Source: Delphinus delphis (Eukaryota; Chordata; Mammalia; Artiodactyla; Delphinidae). Taken from it: 64,000 nucleotides of DNA. Positions 1 to 11,779 of this stretch are shown here, in pieces (position 1 is the first letter of the stretch; every line of letters starts with the position of its first letter). The translations under genes and the position numbers were made by a program. The stretch spans positions 20,637,701 through 20,701,700 of the forward strand of contig NC_082684.1 in NCBI RefSeq assembly GCF_949987515.2, written 5' to 3'. A model generated the notes under the pieces. It was not told where the DNA came from, did no database searches, and worked only from the letters and a program-made list of their open reading frames with translations.

Positions 1-410
1 AAGAGAAACAACTCAAAAGAAAAATAATGATGACCTATTGAACAAATAGTTCACAGAAAGGCAAATACAAATGGCTCCTTATGAAATGATGCTCAACCTC
101 TCTCACTGTGAGGAAAAAAAATGCAAATTAAAACTACATTAAGATGTCTGTTTAAACTAGGATACTGGCAAAGATTCAGGTTTGAAAACACACTCTGTTC
201 AACAATACATGCTAGGAAGAACCAGAATTCTACATATTTCAGATGGTAATTTAAATCCATGCAACATGGATAGATGGCAATTTAGCAAGGTATTACCGCT
301 GCATGTTTACCCTACAAATGTTTCTTCATTTTCAAGACATTGCCCATATACAAAATTATATATTATTTTATACTTAGCAAATATACATCAGTTTGTAACA
401 GAAAAGTTAC
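1..410 (+). mobile_element. Old L1 fragment, 3' part (piece 1 of 3)
   Basis: Diverged ORF2 C-terminal and 3' sequence of an ancient L1 (L1M type) in sense orientation. Recognisable stretches include the region around gatgctcaacctctctcac and the following atgcaaattaaaactacatt. The same element resumes after the younger L1(-), and again after the SINE near 2525, so this is the outermost layer of a three-step nest. The reading frame is fully decayed. The subfamily cannot be set by eye. Confidence 0.75.
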
Positions 411-2133
411 TTTTTAAAATTTTGTTTTAATTGAGGTATAGTTGTTTTACAACGTTGTGTTAGTATCTGCTGTACAGCGAAGTGAATCAGCTACATGTAT
501 ACATATATCCCCTCTTTTGTGGATTTCCTTCGCTTTTAGTTCACCAAAGAGCATTGAGTAGAGTTCTCTGTGCTATACAGCAGGTTCTCATTAGTTATCT
601 ATTTTATACATATTAGTGTATATATGTCAATCCCAATCCCCCAATTCATCCTACCCTCTTTTCCCCCCTTGGTGTCCATACATTTGTTCTTTATGTCTGT
701 GTCTCTATTTCTGCCTTGCAAACAGGTTCATCTGTACCATTTTTCTAGATTCCACACATGCGTTAATATACGATATTTGTTTTTCTCTTTCTATCTTACT
801 TCACTCTATATGACAGTCTCCATGTCCATCCACATCTCTACAAATGACCCAATTACATTCCTTTTTATGTCTGAGTAATATTCCATTGCATATATGTACC
901 ACATCTTTATCCATTAATCTGTCAACAGGCATTTAGTTTGCTTCCATGACCTGGCTATTGTAAAAAGTGCTGCAATTAACATTGGGGTGCATGTGTATTT
1001 TTGAATTATGGTTTTCTCAGGGTATATGCCTAGGAGTGGGATTGCTGGGTCATATGGTAATTCTATTTTTAGTTTTTTAAGGAACCTCCATACTGTTTTC
1101 CATAGTGGCTGTATCAATTTACATTCTCACTAACAGTGCAAGAGGGTTCCCTTTTCTCCACACCCTCTCCATCATTTATTGTGTGTAGATTTTTTGATGA
1201 TGGCCATACAGACTGGTGTGAGGTGATACCTCATTGTAGTTTTGATTTGCATTTCTCTATTAGTGATGTTGAGCATTTTTTCAAGTGCCACTCGGCCATC
1301 TGTATGTCTTCTTGGAGAAATGTCTATTTAGGTCTTCCACCCATTTTTTTACTGGGTTGTTTGTTTTTTTGATATTGAGCTGCATGAGCTGTTTCTATAT
1401 TTTGGCGATTAATCCCTTGTCCATTTCTTCGTTTGCAAATATTTTCCCCCATTCTGAGGGTTGTCTTTTTGTCTTGCTTATGATTTCCTTTGCTGTGCAA
1501 GAGCTTTTAAATTTCATTAGGTCCCATTTACTTATTTTTGTTTTTATTTTCATTACTATAGGACGTGGGTCAAAAAAGATCTTGCTGTGATTTATGTCGG
1601 AGTGTTCTTCCTATGTTTTCCTCTAAGAGTTTTAGAGTGTCCAGTCTTACATTTAGGTCTTTAATCCATTCTGGGTTTATTTTTGTGTATGGTGTTAGGG
1701 AGTGTTCTAATTTCATTCTTTTCTTTTACATGTAGCTGTCCAGTTTTCCCAGCACCATTTATTGAACAGACTGTCTTTTCTCCATTGTATTTTTTTGCCT
1801 CCTTTGTCATAGATTTGGTGACCAGAGGTGCATGGGTTTATCTCTGGGCTTTCTATCCTGTTCCACTGATCTTTATTTCTGTTTTTGTGCCAGTACCATA
1901 CTGTCTTGATTACTGTAGCTTTGTAGTATAGTCTGAACTCAGGGAACCTGATTCCTCCAGCTCTGTTTTTCTTTCTCAAGATTGCTTTCGCTATTTGGGG
2001 TCTTTTCTGTTTCCACACAAATTTTAAGATTTTTTTGTTCTAGTTCTGTGAAAATACCATCGGTAATTTGATAGGGATTGCATTGAATCTGTAGACTGTT
2101 GTGGGTAGTATAGTCATTTTCACAATATTGATT
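411..2133 (-). mobile_element. 5'-truncated L1 (L1-A)
   Basis: A cetartiodactyl L1 in antisense orientation. It starts with a T-rich tail and the 3' UTR (about 411-755), followed by the C-terminal part of ORF2. It stops abruptly after cacaatattgat, as expected for 5' truncation during reverse transcription. It lies inside the old L1(+), whose sequence continues on both sides. The flanks gaaaagttac (401-410) and aaaaatgac (about 2134-2142) look like a decayed target-site duplication. Confidence 0.9.
755..2133 (-). pseudogene. L1 ORF2 C-terminal remnant (L1-A)
   Basis: Remnant of the L1 endonuclease/reverse transcriptase ORF2p; only the region downstream of the reverse transcriptase core is present. 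Recognisable translated blocks on the minus strand include [15 protein letters not shown] and [15 protein letters not shown] sequence near 1870-2000, and [24 protein letters not shown] near 1000-1090. These are familiar conserved blocks of mammalian L1 ORF2 C-termini. The blocks lie in different frames and are separated by stops, so the copy is dead. Endonuclease and catalytic RT motifs are absent because of the 5' truncation. Confidence 0.88.
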
Positions 2134-2294
2134 AAAAATGACCAACATGACCACCAATAGGAGTTATTTGAATGCTTTATGTTATATATACATAGTGCAT
2201 ATGTATATATATAACTGAATAACATTCAGATTTAAAGGTGAAGGATTCCTCTATGCAGTGGTATAAAAAGATCTTAAAAGTGTATTACCAGGTG
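2134..2294 (+). mobile_element. Old L1 fragment (piece 2 of 3)
   Basis: Continuation of the old L1(+) after the L1-A insertion. The stretch gaccaccaataggagttatt and the later ctatgcagtggtataaaaag align by eye with the late 3' region of L1M elements. The last 19 bases (2276-2294) are the left copy of the SINE target-site duplication. Confidence 0.65.
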
Positions 2295-2524
2295 GGGCTT
2301 CCCTGGTGGCGCAGCGGTTGGGAGTCTGCCTGCCGATGCAGGGGTCACGGGTTCGTGCCCCGGTCCGGGAGGATCCCACATGCCGTGGAGCGGCTGGGCC
2401 TGTGACCCATGGCCGCTGAGCCTGCGCGTCCGGAGCCTGTGCCCCACAACAGGAGAGGCCACAACAGTTGAGAGGCCTGCGTACTGCAAAAAAAAAAAAA
2501 AAAAAAAAAAGAGAGAGGAAAAAA
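2295..2524 (+). mobile_element. CHR-type SINE (tRNA-Glu derived)
   Basis: Compact cetacean SINE with the tRNA-derived head (gggcttccctggtggcgcag), a B-box-like gggttcgtgccc, and the body ending gcgtactgc, followed by about 22 A and a gagagagg-interrupted A tail. The target-site duplication aaaagtgtattaccaggtg (2276-2294) recurs at 2525-2543 with one mismatch. This fixes the insertion inside old L1 3' sequence. Transcription is expected from the internal Pol III promoter; mobilisation depends on L1 ORF2p. Confidence 0.96.
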
Positions 2525-2543
2525 AAAAGTGTATTATCAGGTG

Positions 2544-2845
2544 AAAACAAGATAGACAACAAAGTTCACTATTTCTTTTGTATAAAATAAGTACATGTGT
2601 GCTATTTGCTTATATTGTTATAAGCAATCTTTGGATCAGTGCACAAAAACTAATGAATGGTTACATGGCAAGAGAAAAACAGAAAGGGAGAGAGGGGGAG
2701 AGAGGGAGAGAGAGAGAGAGAATGAGAGAATGTGTGTTGGGTTAGGTTAGGGGTAGCATATGGAGCATGGTTGCAAGATCTATCTTTTCTATGCCTTTCT
2801 TTCATTTCCACTTTTGAACAAGGTATTTACCTAATCAATGATCTT
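2544..2845 (+). mobile_element. Old L1 3' end (piece 3 of 3)
   Basis: The last part of the old L1(+), with the typical ggttacatggcaag motif and the region around ttcatttccacttttgaac near the 3' terminus. No clear poly(A) remains. A purine-rich GA microsatellite has grown inside it. Confidence 0.6.
2683..2731 (+). repeat. (GA)n low-complexity tract
   Basis: An interrupted run of gggagaga units followed by nine uninterrupted GA units, then aatgagagaatg. It is a simple repeat inside the old L1 3' UTR and probably length-variable. Confidence 0.9.
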
Positions 2846-4190
2846 AAAGGGTAAGAAAATCTATTAGCATATCCAATAATTGTATATATGTCCCTCTTCT
2901 ATTGTGCTATGCCAATGAAATTAAATATGGGTTTCACCTTTAATAGGAGTCTTATAACAATAAAGTTTGCTGCCCTAACATTTGTAAGTACATAATTAGG
3001 GTCATGAGTTTTACCCTAAAAGACTAGGAAATTCAAATGATATTCAGCTGTTAAGTGCCCTTCCTAATAAAGACAAACATCCTTAGTTATATAAAAATTT
3101 ACCTTTCATGATAGAAAGATAATTTAAATTGCACTAAATTATTATCTTCTCTTGAATAATAGCATCACCAGTGCTCAACCAGGAGATCATGGCAGGAAGT
3201 ACATGTTACTCAATTTTGTATTCCCAAGGCCTAACATTGTGTATGAAATAATTAAACATTTAAAATAAAGTAAAACTATCATTTACTCCTTATTTGAAAC
3301 TTACTGCACAATTTGACTCGTCAAAGTGGTTTTCATTAGCCATATCAAAGTTGTACTTAAAGAATTTAGAAATATGGAAAATTGTGCACTTTCTCCATTC
3401 CTCAGCCTATTTAATAAAGTCTTAAATATGCTTTTGATATACTAAAACTCCCTCATTGCAGCTTCATTAGTTAACTCAATAAGCCCAACATTAGGTTAGG
3501 AACTCTATGGTAGATTAGACACAGCTAATTGTGATTGTCTACATGTGGATTTCCATTTTTAATCTAAACATATTTCCCTTGCTTCCTCAGTAGTCTAAAA
3601 TCAAATATGAGTGGTTTTTACATTATTCTGTTTGGGAGTATCTATCCCATGCACTACTGTGATTACAATAATGAATAATAATTACAAAGATGAGTTGTAA
3701 ACTTGATGTTCAAACACAGCAGGGAATAATAAGTGCAAATTCATATATAAGATCTTGTTTACACTGTTATTACAAAGTGCTGTTATTTGTTTTAAGATGT
3801 ATGTATTAAAGCAATAGTGTTATAATGTGTATGAATTCCTAACAATTCAGAGCATGGACAGGAGCTAATATTTAGAGCAATTTCAATGTACTTCATGTTC
3901 TTGAATGTAACCCATTTTATATAAAATGAAATTGAGTCATGTAAGGTGAGATATTTTGCCATTAAGTAGTGAGCAATGCCCTTTGCTCACTGACACTGAA
4001 GCAAAAGTCCCTGGGTTGGAATCCCTATTATAGGGCCTCTGTTATTTATCCTCTGGATCCCAAATGTCAGTCTGTTAGAATAGTTTGCTTGGTAAATGAG
4101 AGAAACATAAAATAAGAAACATTTGCTGATAATTTCCTAAAGTAAATTAAATTAATTCATTTTATCTTTTGTTCTACAATATTCTCTACC
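2846..4190. other. Unassigned AT-rich DNA
   Basis: I see no gene or strong repeat here. A stretch near 3860-4020 faintly resembles a reverse MIR (ttttatataaaatgaaattgag followed by a gagatattttgcc-like segment), but the match is too weak to call. Confidence 0.5.
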
Positions 4191-4375
4191 CTTATTTTTA
4201 ACATCTTTGTTCAGGAATATTGAAATACAATAAATGACACATATTTTAAGTGTACAATTTAAAAAATTATGATATATCTGCACTCATGATCATCTTCACA
4301 AAAAGAAAAATGGTTAACATTTCCATAACCCCCAAACGTTCCCTCACGCCTTTCATAATCCTTCATTACTAATGT
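4191..4375 (-). mobile_element. Old L1 3'-end fragment
   Basis: Reverse-oriented L1M 3' UTR. The landmarks gaaatacaataaatgacaca, ttttaagtgtacaattt and cataacccccaaacgttccc follow the order of the well-known ancient L1 3' end. No target-site duplication was seen. Confidence 0.7.
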
Positions 4376-6102
4376 TTATGATCAACACTGCTAACAATGG
4401 TTTACCTTGGGTGGCTACTTCACTTCAGTTTTGGCTGAGTTAAGCATTAGATACAATGCTTAATTGTGCTTGTCTCAGTAGATCAAAGTTTTTCATTCTT
4501 AGAAAGCAATTGTACACTCATTTCTATGGTCTGAGTATTTTAAGCATGTTATTTTCTCAAGAACTCAATGGTGGAATTTCATTGGATTGAGCCACTTACA
4601 CAATGCAACATGTTTCTGGAGAGCCCTATTCAAACCAATTACAAATTTTTAAAAAGGCATTTTGTTGCTTGGGCAACAAGGTGTTCTTTTTAATTTTCTA
4701 GGTGAGGTTTAACATAATTTAATCTTTTTATGACAGAGGAAGTTGAATAACTTTATTTAGTCCTTCTTAAAATGTTCTACTCTAAAGCAAAATAGAAAGA
4801 GCACACACTCCAAATGGATCTCTGTGTGTATATGGAGGGTGGAGGCATATAAGTATGTGTGTAGGCTACAATACTGTTCTTAACCTTGCTCAACACTTTA
4901 CATTGCTGGAAATGCACATGTGAATGCCATGAAAGTTTTAACAGTTGCCTCCGATTAAGGTTGGAGTACAGTGAAAGAGAAAAGGAACAGAAAATAAAAA
5001 CCATCTACACATTATCCAGGAATACTTAGAGCAGAAAGTATCCCTACTAAAAAGCTAGATGACATTTATCAACATGACACAAATGGAAAGGGGACTGATA
5101 TTCTGTAAATTTGCTATATACAAATACACACACATTAAAAACATATTCTCTATTACTTGTAGCTGGAAAACAATTTAGAGACAGTTGGATCAAATTCTTT
5201 TATTTTATAGGTAAGAACAAAAGCCTGAGGACTTTAGTAACATGTCCATATAAAGTCACAGCTAGAGAATGACAGAGTTGGAAGACTATCTGAAAGTGTC
5301 AAATGAAAGAAAAAAATATCATTGAACTTGTGAAAGTCAGAAAACTCAGGGTTGCTTTTATAAGGCCTGCAGGAAAATAAAAGTTAATATGAAGAGGAAG
5401 TTCTATAGCTTATATTCATGTTTCTGGTGACTGCAACAGGGAGATGCTGTGCAGGATAATTAAAATCTAGAACAGGCTTTAACTAGATTTTGGACTCTAC
5501 TGGGGTTTGGGCTCTACTGGGTTAGTTGTTCTATCCATAAAGACAAGAGTAGACCTAACTTAATATTGGAGGGTTTAGTAGACCTAACTTAATATTGTAG
5601 TGAATGTTAGAAATGACTTATCTCTAGCCTATTTCCTGGTGCTAAATAAATGAGTTTTAAATCTATAATTCTATTTTTCTTCCTACGGGTGTGGGCATGT
5701 ACTCCTGTCTTTGCAAATTGCTTACAAGAAGTCCGCTAGCAGCTTCTGAAAAAAGGTTTGCAATCTAATTAAATAGAATGAGTATTGGTTAAACACCAGC
5801 TACTTTAAGCAATAAGTCCAAAACATTATGGGGTAAATTCCAAACTTATGGTGTTGACACAATAGAATATATTCTTTACTCACATGTTAGAATATATTCC
5901 TTGCCTCTATTTCTGCATGGCACTTGGTTTGCCACATGGAGATTGAGATATCCAGACCCTTTCTATATGTGTCTCAAGTATTCACTGGTACTTCTACTGT
6001 ATTCTATGTATCTAGGAATGTGAATAGGAAATGGGAGTATGGTGATATGAAGTAAGCACACCTGGGTACACTTCAGCCTGGAAGTAACACAAATGAGGGA
6101 GC
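4376..6102. other. Unassigned DNA with a possible MIR and local duplications
   Basis: No gene is visible. Positions 5170-5290 (ttttattttataggtaagaa, then aagtcacagctagagaatga) resemble the core of a reverse-oriented MIR. Around 5484-5597 there are two small local duplications: gctctactggg repeated, and a 21-bp unit at 5548-5568 repeated at 5577-5597. Confidence 0.45.
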
Positions 6103-6118
6103 AAGATATGAAGGGGGT

Positions 6119-6422
6119 GCCACAACTACTAAGCCTGCACCCTAGAGCCCCTGGGCCGCAACTACTGAGACCACGAGATACAACTACTGAAGCCTGTGCA
6201 CTCTAGGGCCCACGTGCCATAACTACTGAGCCCGCTTGCTGCAACTACTGAAGCCCACGTGCCTAAAGCCTGTGCTCTGCAACAAGAGAAGCCACCGCAA
6301 TGAGAAGCCCGCGCACCGCAATGAAGAGTAACCCCCCCTTGCCGCAACTAGAGAAAGCCCGCACACAGCAACGAAGACCCAGCACAGCCAAAAATAAATA
6401 AAATTAAATCATTAAAAAAAAA
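6119..6422 (+). mobile_element. Long tRNA-Glu SINE, 5' truncated
   Basis: The long cetartiodactyl SINE form with repeated caactactga units, the caacaagagaagccaccgca and gcaactagagaaagcccgc blocks, and a tail of aaaaataaataaaat plus A. The tRNA head with its Pol III boxes is missing. An exact 16-bp target-site duplication (aagatatgaagggggt, 6103-6118 and 6423-6438) flanks the truncated body, so truncation occurred at insertion and not by later deletion. Confidence 0.93.
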
Positions 6423-6438
6423 AAGATATGAAGGGGGT

Positions 6439-8095
6439 CAGGTCAGGGAAGGGGAAAGTGCTGAAAGCAGGGAGAGGGGGAAGAATCCTTGGCTGAGCAG
6501 CCGTTCCCTAGCAAATATTCTGCTAATGTACTGGGAGCACAAGTCTTTGGAGAACACCTACCTATCTCTCGCATTATACATGTGAGACATACTACCTCTT
6601 GTTGAGTTAGAACTTATCCTGTCACCCTGTGTGGTAGCTGGAATGATAAGCATGAGGACCCAGATAATCTGCTTTGTATATAATTCTATTTGCAACAGAA
6701 AGCAACCTGTTACAACTGCAGTAGGGATTTTACTTAAAGGTCAAAAGAGTTCATATAAGCAGTGATAATACTAGACTTTTCCAAAACTGGTAGGGAAATG
6801 GGAATATCCAATCAGAATGGACACTGACCATCAGCTCTGAACATCTACTAAAATCACTTTTTTAAATGTAAAATTCTATCATTAGTAATTGTTACCATTA
6901 GGCAAATATATGGTATTTTATCAAATAAAGAAACAGTTATGTTTATATATTTGTTTTCCTCTACATTAATAGCACACAATGACTCTTCCTGGATTCATGT
7001 ACCTATACCTACCCTTTTCTTACTTAAGATCCCCCAACTTGGTGTCTACCTGCCAGCTGGAATTTTTAGTCTCCTGCTGATTCACCTGCTTCTAGTGGTA
7101 CTTCTGTTCATTATGTCGTGGTGTCCTCTATGTTGTGTAACTGGGACCATAAGCAATGGAGCCTTTTAAATTGTGTGAATAGACTTGCTGTGATTGTCTT
7201 AAAAGGTGACTTACAAATGTGAAAATATGTGACTTCTAACTTGGCTGCTCAGAGTCTGTTTTTGCTTTTATCCGGGTTCTTGGTTCTTTTGTAGGTGGGT
7301 AATATCTGTCCTTCATATAAGTAAAGAGTAACTGAAAGCTGTAAGACACTTAAAACACTTGTTCTTTCATAACAGATAGTGTGCATAGTTGCATCTACAA
7401 CCTGTTTATACTTTCTCATCACAATGGTTCCTTATAAGTAGTGCCAAAATAAAGATCAGGCTAGCTCACATATAATTATCTTAAAGGTCTGAGTATGTGA
7501 AATCACAGCTAATGATATTTACTGTAATTAGGGAAGCAAATTAGAAGAATATTAAAGCCTTCACATTTCAGTATTCATAGACAGACTTCTAGGTAAATTA
7601 CAAAATAAAATCATTACTAATGAGATTTTTCATAAAAACTAAGACAATTAGCAATATTTTTGCTGCAAGAAATAATTTGGCAAATGTTAGTAAAAAAAAA
7701 TATAGCTTTTATCTATGACTATTTTGTCTCGGTGAAATAAATGGAGATTGTAGAAACTTAAGAAAAATGTTTATACCAAAGCCACTTTCCCTTTGTTAAC
7801 AACAAAAATAAGATTCTTAGTTATCCTAAAAGTACAGGTAATTTAGATGATATTTATATTTACAAAAGAAAATAAAAGATATCCCATTACATCTGGTCAA
7901 ACAACAAATTACGAAATGAAAATTTTGCTATGGATTTAACGTGGTACTAGTCAAGTGGGGTAAGAAAGTGGAGTATAAATTTCCGACCTTGCCCATAAAA
8001 AGCTTACAATCTATCTTGAAGAATAAAGTACACGAAGAAAACAACAGTTTATAATTCTGTTCAATGATATATAGTTGAGAACACAAGGATAGAAA
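6439..8095. other. Unassigned AT-rich DNA
   Basis: No gene, RNA gene or confidently recognisable repeat was seen. The short open frame at 6939-7169 (+) has no recognisable domain and no context. Confidence 0.5.
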
Positions 8096-8104
8096 AGCAT
8101 GACT

Positions 8105-8339
8105 TTTTTTTTTTTTTTTTTTTTTTTTTGGTGGTATGCGGGCATCTCATTGTTGTGGCCTCTCACTGTTGTGGCCTCTCCCGCTGCGGAGCACAGGCTC
8201 CGGACACGCAGGCTCAGCGGCCATGGCTCACTGGCCCAGCCACTCCGCGGCATGTGGGATCTTCTCGGACCGGGGCACAAACCCTGGTCCCCTGCATCGA
8301 TAGGCGGACTCTCAACCACTGCGCCACCAGGGAAGCCCC
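8105..8339 (-). mobile_element. CHR-type SINE with internal 16-bp duplication
   Basis: Reverse-oriented compact CHR SINE: about 26 T, then the body (gcggccatggctcactggcc) and the head ending gcgccaccagggaagcccc. The flanks agcatgact (8096-8104 and 8340-8348) are the target-site duplication. Near the 3' end of the body a 16-bp segment is tandemly doubled (8143-8158 and 8159-8174, two mismatches). Confidence 0.95.
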
Positions 8340-8348
8340 AGCATGACT

Positions 8349-8891
8349 ATTTTAATAGTAAGCAACTGATGTTCAAAATATTTGGCTGGAGAATATACCA
8401 CATGGTATCATATTTTTAGATATTTAGAGCTTGCTAATACTAGTCAGTAAGCATCATCTGCAGAATTCACAGTATCTACAGGGAATATATAAGGAACTGC
8501 AAATGGGACTTTCACAAAGAGTCTATCTCAAAAGAGTGCATGCTTACTCTCAGGCATGGTATAGGGGGCTAGAAATTTATGTGTCAAAAGATCATAGTCT
8601 AGTGGAGGAGATATAGTAAACAGATATAACAACACATTTACACTGAGGTTTTGGAGTATATTATGCTCTGGAAATACAGGGACAGGGCATGAAAGCCATC
8701 TTAGAAGGGGTCACAATGGGACAGATTTTAAAGGAAAGATGGTGCTGAGACGTAGAGAATGTTCCATAAAGAGAGAACAGAAAAGTACAAAGTTGAAGAG
8801 AAAAAATGGATTGCTGCAAATAGTACCTCTTACTGGAACGGGGTGTGTGTGTGGGGGGGGTGAGTGTATGTGCTAAAAGTAACATTAAAAT
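8349..8891. other. Unassigned DNA with an L2-like stretch and a GT/G tract
   Basis: Positions about 8540-8780 have the wording of an ancient interspersed repeat (catagtctagtggaggagat, gaaatacagggacagg) that also occurs near 11495-11640 and 26455-26640. The type is uncertain, perhaps an L2 relative. At about 8842-8875 there is a gtgtgtgtgtg and G8 low-complexity tract next to the SINE target. Confidence 0.4.
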
Positions 8892-8899
8892 TTCCCATC

Positions 8900-9106
8900 C
8901 CTTCCCTGGTGGCACAGTGGTTGAGAGTCCGCCTGCCGATGCAGAGGGACACGGGTTCGTGCCCCGGTCCAGGAAGATCCCACATGCCGCAGAGCGGCTG
9001 GGCCCGTGAGCCATGGCTGCTGAGCCTGCGCGTCCAGAGCCTGTGCTCCGCAACGGGAGAGGCCACAACAGTGAGAGGCCTGGGTATCGCAAAAAAAAAA
9101 AAAAAA
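8900..9106 (+). mobile_element. CHR-type SINE
   Basis: Compact CHR SINE with slightly altered first bases (ccttccctggtggcacag), B-box-like gggttcgtgcccc, body end gggtatcgc and an A tail of about 16. The flanks ttcccatc (8892-8899 and 9107-9114) form the target-site duplication. Confidence 0.95.
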
Positions 9107-9114
9107 TTCCCATC

Positions 9115-11204
9115 ATTGCTATAACTGCCAAAAGTTTTCTATTCTCTCTCTTTTTCTCAGCTACTTTTTTCTCATGATATCTACTGGGAAAATATTTGTG
9201 CAGTGAACATTGGCTAGTAAATGAATTCTATCTACGACTCTTAGTCTTTGGACCCAAATCCCAATATAAATCACTGCTCATGTAGGTTGGCCAATTTAGA
9301 GAAGTCTTTTGACTAATTGAGAGATGGCTTGTTTTGTAGAACCAAAGGAAACCTATTGCCTTCTTTTGGAGCATGTTTGGTTCCCCAGGAAGCAGACTCT
9401 GAGAAAGAGATTGGACAGAGTACTGAATCTGGATGGCATTGCAGAGTGGCGTAATTGGTGTGAGGATGCTAGGCCTCCATCCCCATATCAACCAGTCATT
9501 GAATGAGACCTGACTCCAGGAAGGGGGCATGACCTTGGGCAAAATGGCTCTCTCAAACTCAGACAATAATCTCCAGAATGAGAACCTCTGGACCCAGACA
9601 CAAGCTTGTGGCAACCAATCCTCTCAGCAGCTATGGAAATTAGTGCTTCAGTCCAAAAGTGAGATTCTGAGTGTTGCAACACAATGTTTCACACAACCCT
9701 GAAACCACCAACAAAATTGTTCTTAACTTTCCTATATGAGTTAAGTCCGGTCTAGATCTTGCAAGTCTGTGGGAAGAGACAAGTATAATTCCCAGCAGCA
9801 GAACTTCTACCTACTTGCTTAGAGGGGCTAGTGAGAGTCACCCACCTGAAGCTTTCCCCTGAGGAGAGGTGGAGGTGGTCTCCCAAAATGCTTAGCACAT
9901 TTACAAAATAATGAGGCCCTCCAGAGAGGGGTTGCTTCAGTCCCAGAACTGCCTTTACTGGGCCTTCCAGACTACTAGACATATTAAAGTCAAACCATAG
10001 GGATCCAGGAACCAACAGTGAACTGCACTGCATTCACTCTGCTAGCTTTGAAGTAATAAATGGAAACTAATCACAGGCAACTTGTTCAAATAACATTTTT
10101 TACAGGACTCTTCAACATAAACTTTATTCAATATAAAATTATTTAATAAATCTTGATTAAACCGTCTATTAATGCCCCCGACACACACATTATTTTGGGA
10201 TAAGGGTAAGGATAAAAGCCACAGAATTTAATCTCAAGGTATGTGCTTGCAATGGACCATCAGTTGACTTGGCTAGGTCCACTGGGCACCTTGCATTTGT
10301 GGATGATTTTTCTTTACCAAGAAACCTCCTAGGCCAATACTGTTGATTGGATCTTGTTGCCAGAGGCCCTTGTCTGAGAAAAATCCAGAGGATTCATTAG
10401 AGTAAATCTTGAAATTTTAAGAGAGTACAGAGGCAACCTAAAACCCTGCAGTGGGAGCAGTAACACAAGACACGGAAAGCTCATGGCTCTCATATTGCAC
10501 TGTGGGAAATTCCTATTTGTGACCAGTTTTTCTAGAGGTGTTGATATTCACCCTCTATATGCAGATAATAAGCGTTCCCCAATATGTTGATTTGATATGA
10601 ATCATGCACTTGCTGTTTCTGCTAATTCCACTCATTTGGCTGTAGATCTTATAGTTATGTGAATTTGACAACACTAATATGTTAATGACAAATGAAAAAA
10701 TGTAGAGATTCTCAATGGGGTTGGAGGCAGACCTCATGTGCGGTCAGAGCCAGAGACAGAGTCTTAAATTATATACCCTATGCTCTAATGAAAGAAGTTT
10801 TAAGAAGATAAGGAGAGAGAAAAAAATTGCAACAAAGAAGGTTAGCATTTCATTCCTGTTACATTCCAGCCTTGCAGAAACAAGACTATATCTGCCAAAA
10901 AATGTAGATTCAATAAGATATGTAATGGCACCATTATAGCACATATTCAAAAGGTGGGAGCTGGGGGACCAGAAGGGTAGGTGCAGAAAGAGGAGGGATA
11001 ATGGTTTACTATGCACAATATTGTAGGAAATGCTTTCAGTGTTCCTCAAGAGAAAAATTTAGACAAATTTTCATTTAATTAGTTGTTTATAAAAATTATT
11101 TGCATATAGAAACATTTAGTAAAAAATATCAATTTAGATCTTTTGAGGCAGCTTGGGAATAGGTATGCTAATACAGTTGGAAACCATTACTACAACATGG
11201 TCAT
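9115..11204. other. Unassigned DNA
   Basis: No gene was recognised. The segment 9330-10030 is less AT-rich than its surroundings and gives overlapping short frames on both strands (for example 9228-9614 minus). It has no known domain and may be a decayed LTR (ccaggaagcagactctgaga is an LTR-like phrase), but I cannot name it. Confidence 0.4.
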
Positions 11205-11415
11205 TTAGAACATGGACTCTGAACTAGATGACTGTATGCTGCATCATGAATTTTCCACTTAGTGTCTCTGTAAACTTAAACAAGTTGCTTAACATGCTTG
11301 ATTATATTTCTTCATCTATAATATGAATTGTAATACATCATTGACTTGTGTTAAATACAATAATGTACTTAAAACATTGTAGTATCTGAAAAATAGGTTT
11401 CAACACATTATTTTA
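11205..11415 (+). mobile_element. MIR SINE
   Basis: Ancient MIR in sense orientation: tagaacatggactctgaact at the start, then cttaaacaagttgcttaaca and tttcttcatctataatatga in the core, and gtacttaaaacattgtagta near the 3' end. The order and spacing fit the MIR consensus. Confidence 0.75.
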
Positions 11416-11779
11416 CCATTGAAACATTCTTATTACCATATTTCTTATTGTCTCAGAAAATTTAGTCTATGTTTCTCTCACTTAATAATAAGTATTGAGC
11501 CCTTGCAATGTGCCATATACTGCGAGGGATGCTTCTGATATGATGGCGAGCTGAAGAAAACATAGTCCTTACCTTCAAGGACTTTACAGCCTAGTGAAGG
11601 AGATAAGCAAATAATCAGTTACTATATAGTAATAGGAGAAGCAAACTGATCAACAAATCAAGAGTGAAAATATTCTTGGGGTATTCCTACTGAAATTCGA
11701 CATCACTGATCTCTAACTGACTTGTTGTAAGATTCAGATTTAAAATTTATAAAAAGAATTTCAGTATCAGAAAAAGGAA
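11416..11779. other. Spacer with an L2-like fragment
   Basis: At about 11495-11640 the phrases gagcccttgcaatgtgccat and aaggactttacagcctagtg recall the reverse complement of an L2 3' end and its common upstream repeat. The rest shows nothing recognisable. Confidence 0.4.

Noticed and set aside
2295..2490. tRNA-like A and B boxes suggesting a tRNA gene
   Set aside because: They are the tRNA-derived heads of SINEs; no cloverleaf or 3' acceptor end is present.
8661..9131. Minus-strand frame of 156 codons
   Set aside because: Half of it is the reverse of a CHR SINE; similar frames recur at every CHR copy (2251-2562, 25493-25738, 41387-41638).
9228..9614. Minus frame of 128 codons outside known transposons
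   Set aside because: No start context, splice signals or recognisable domain; plus-strand frames overlap it, and the text around looks like an old LTR.
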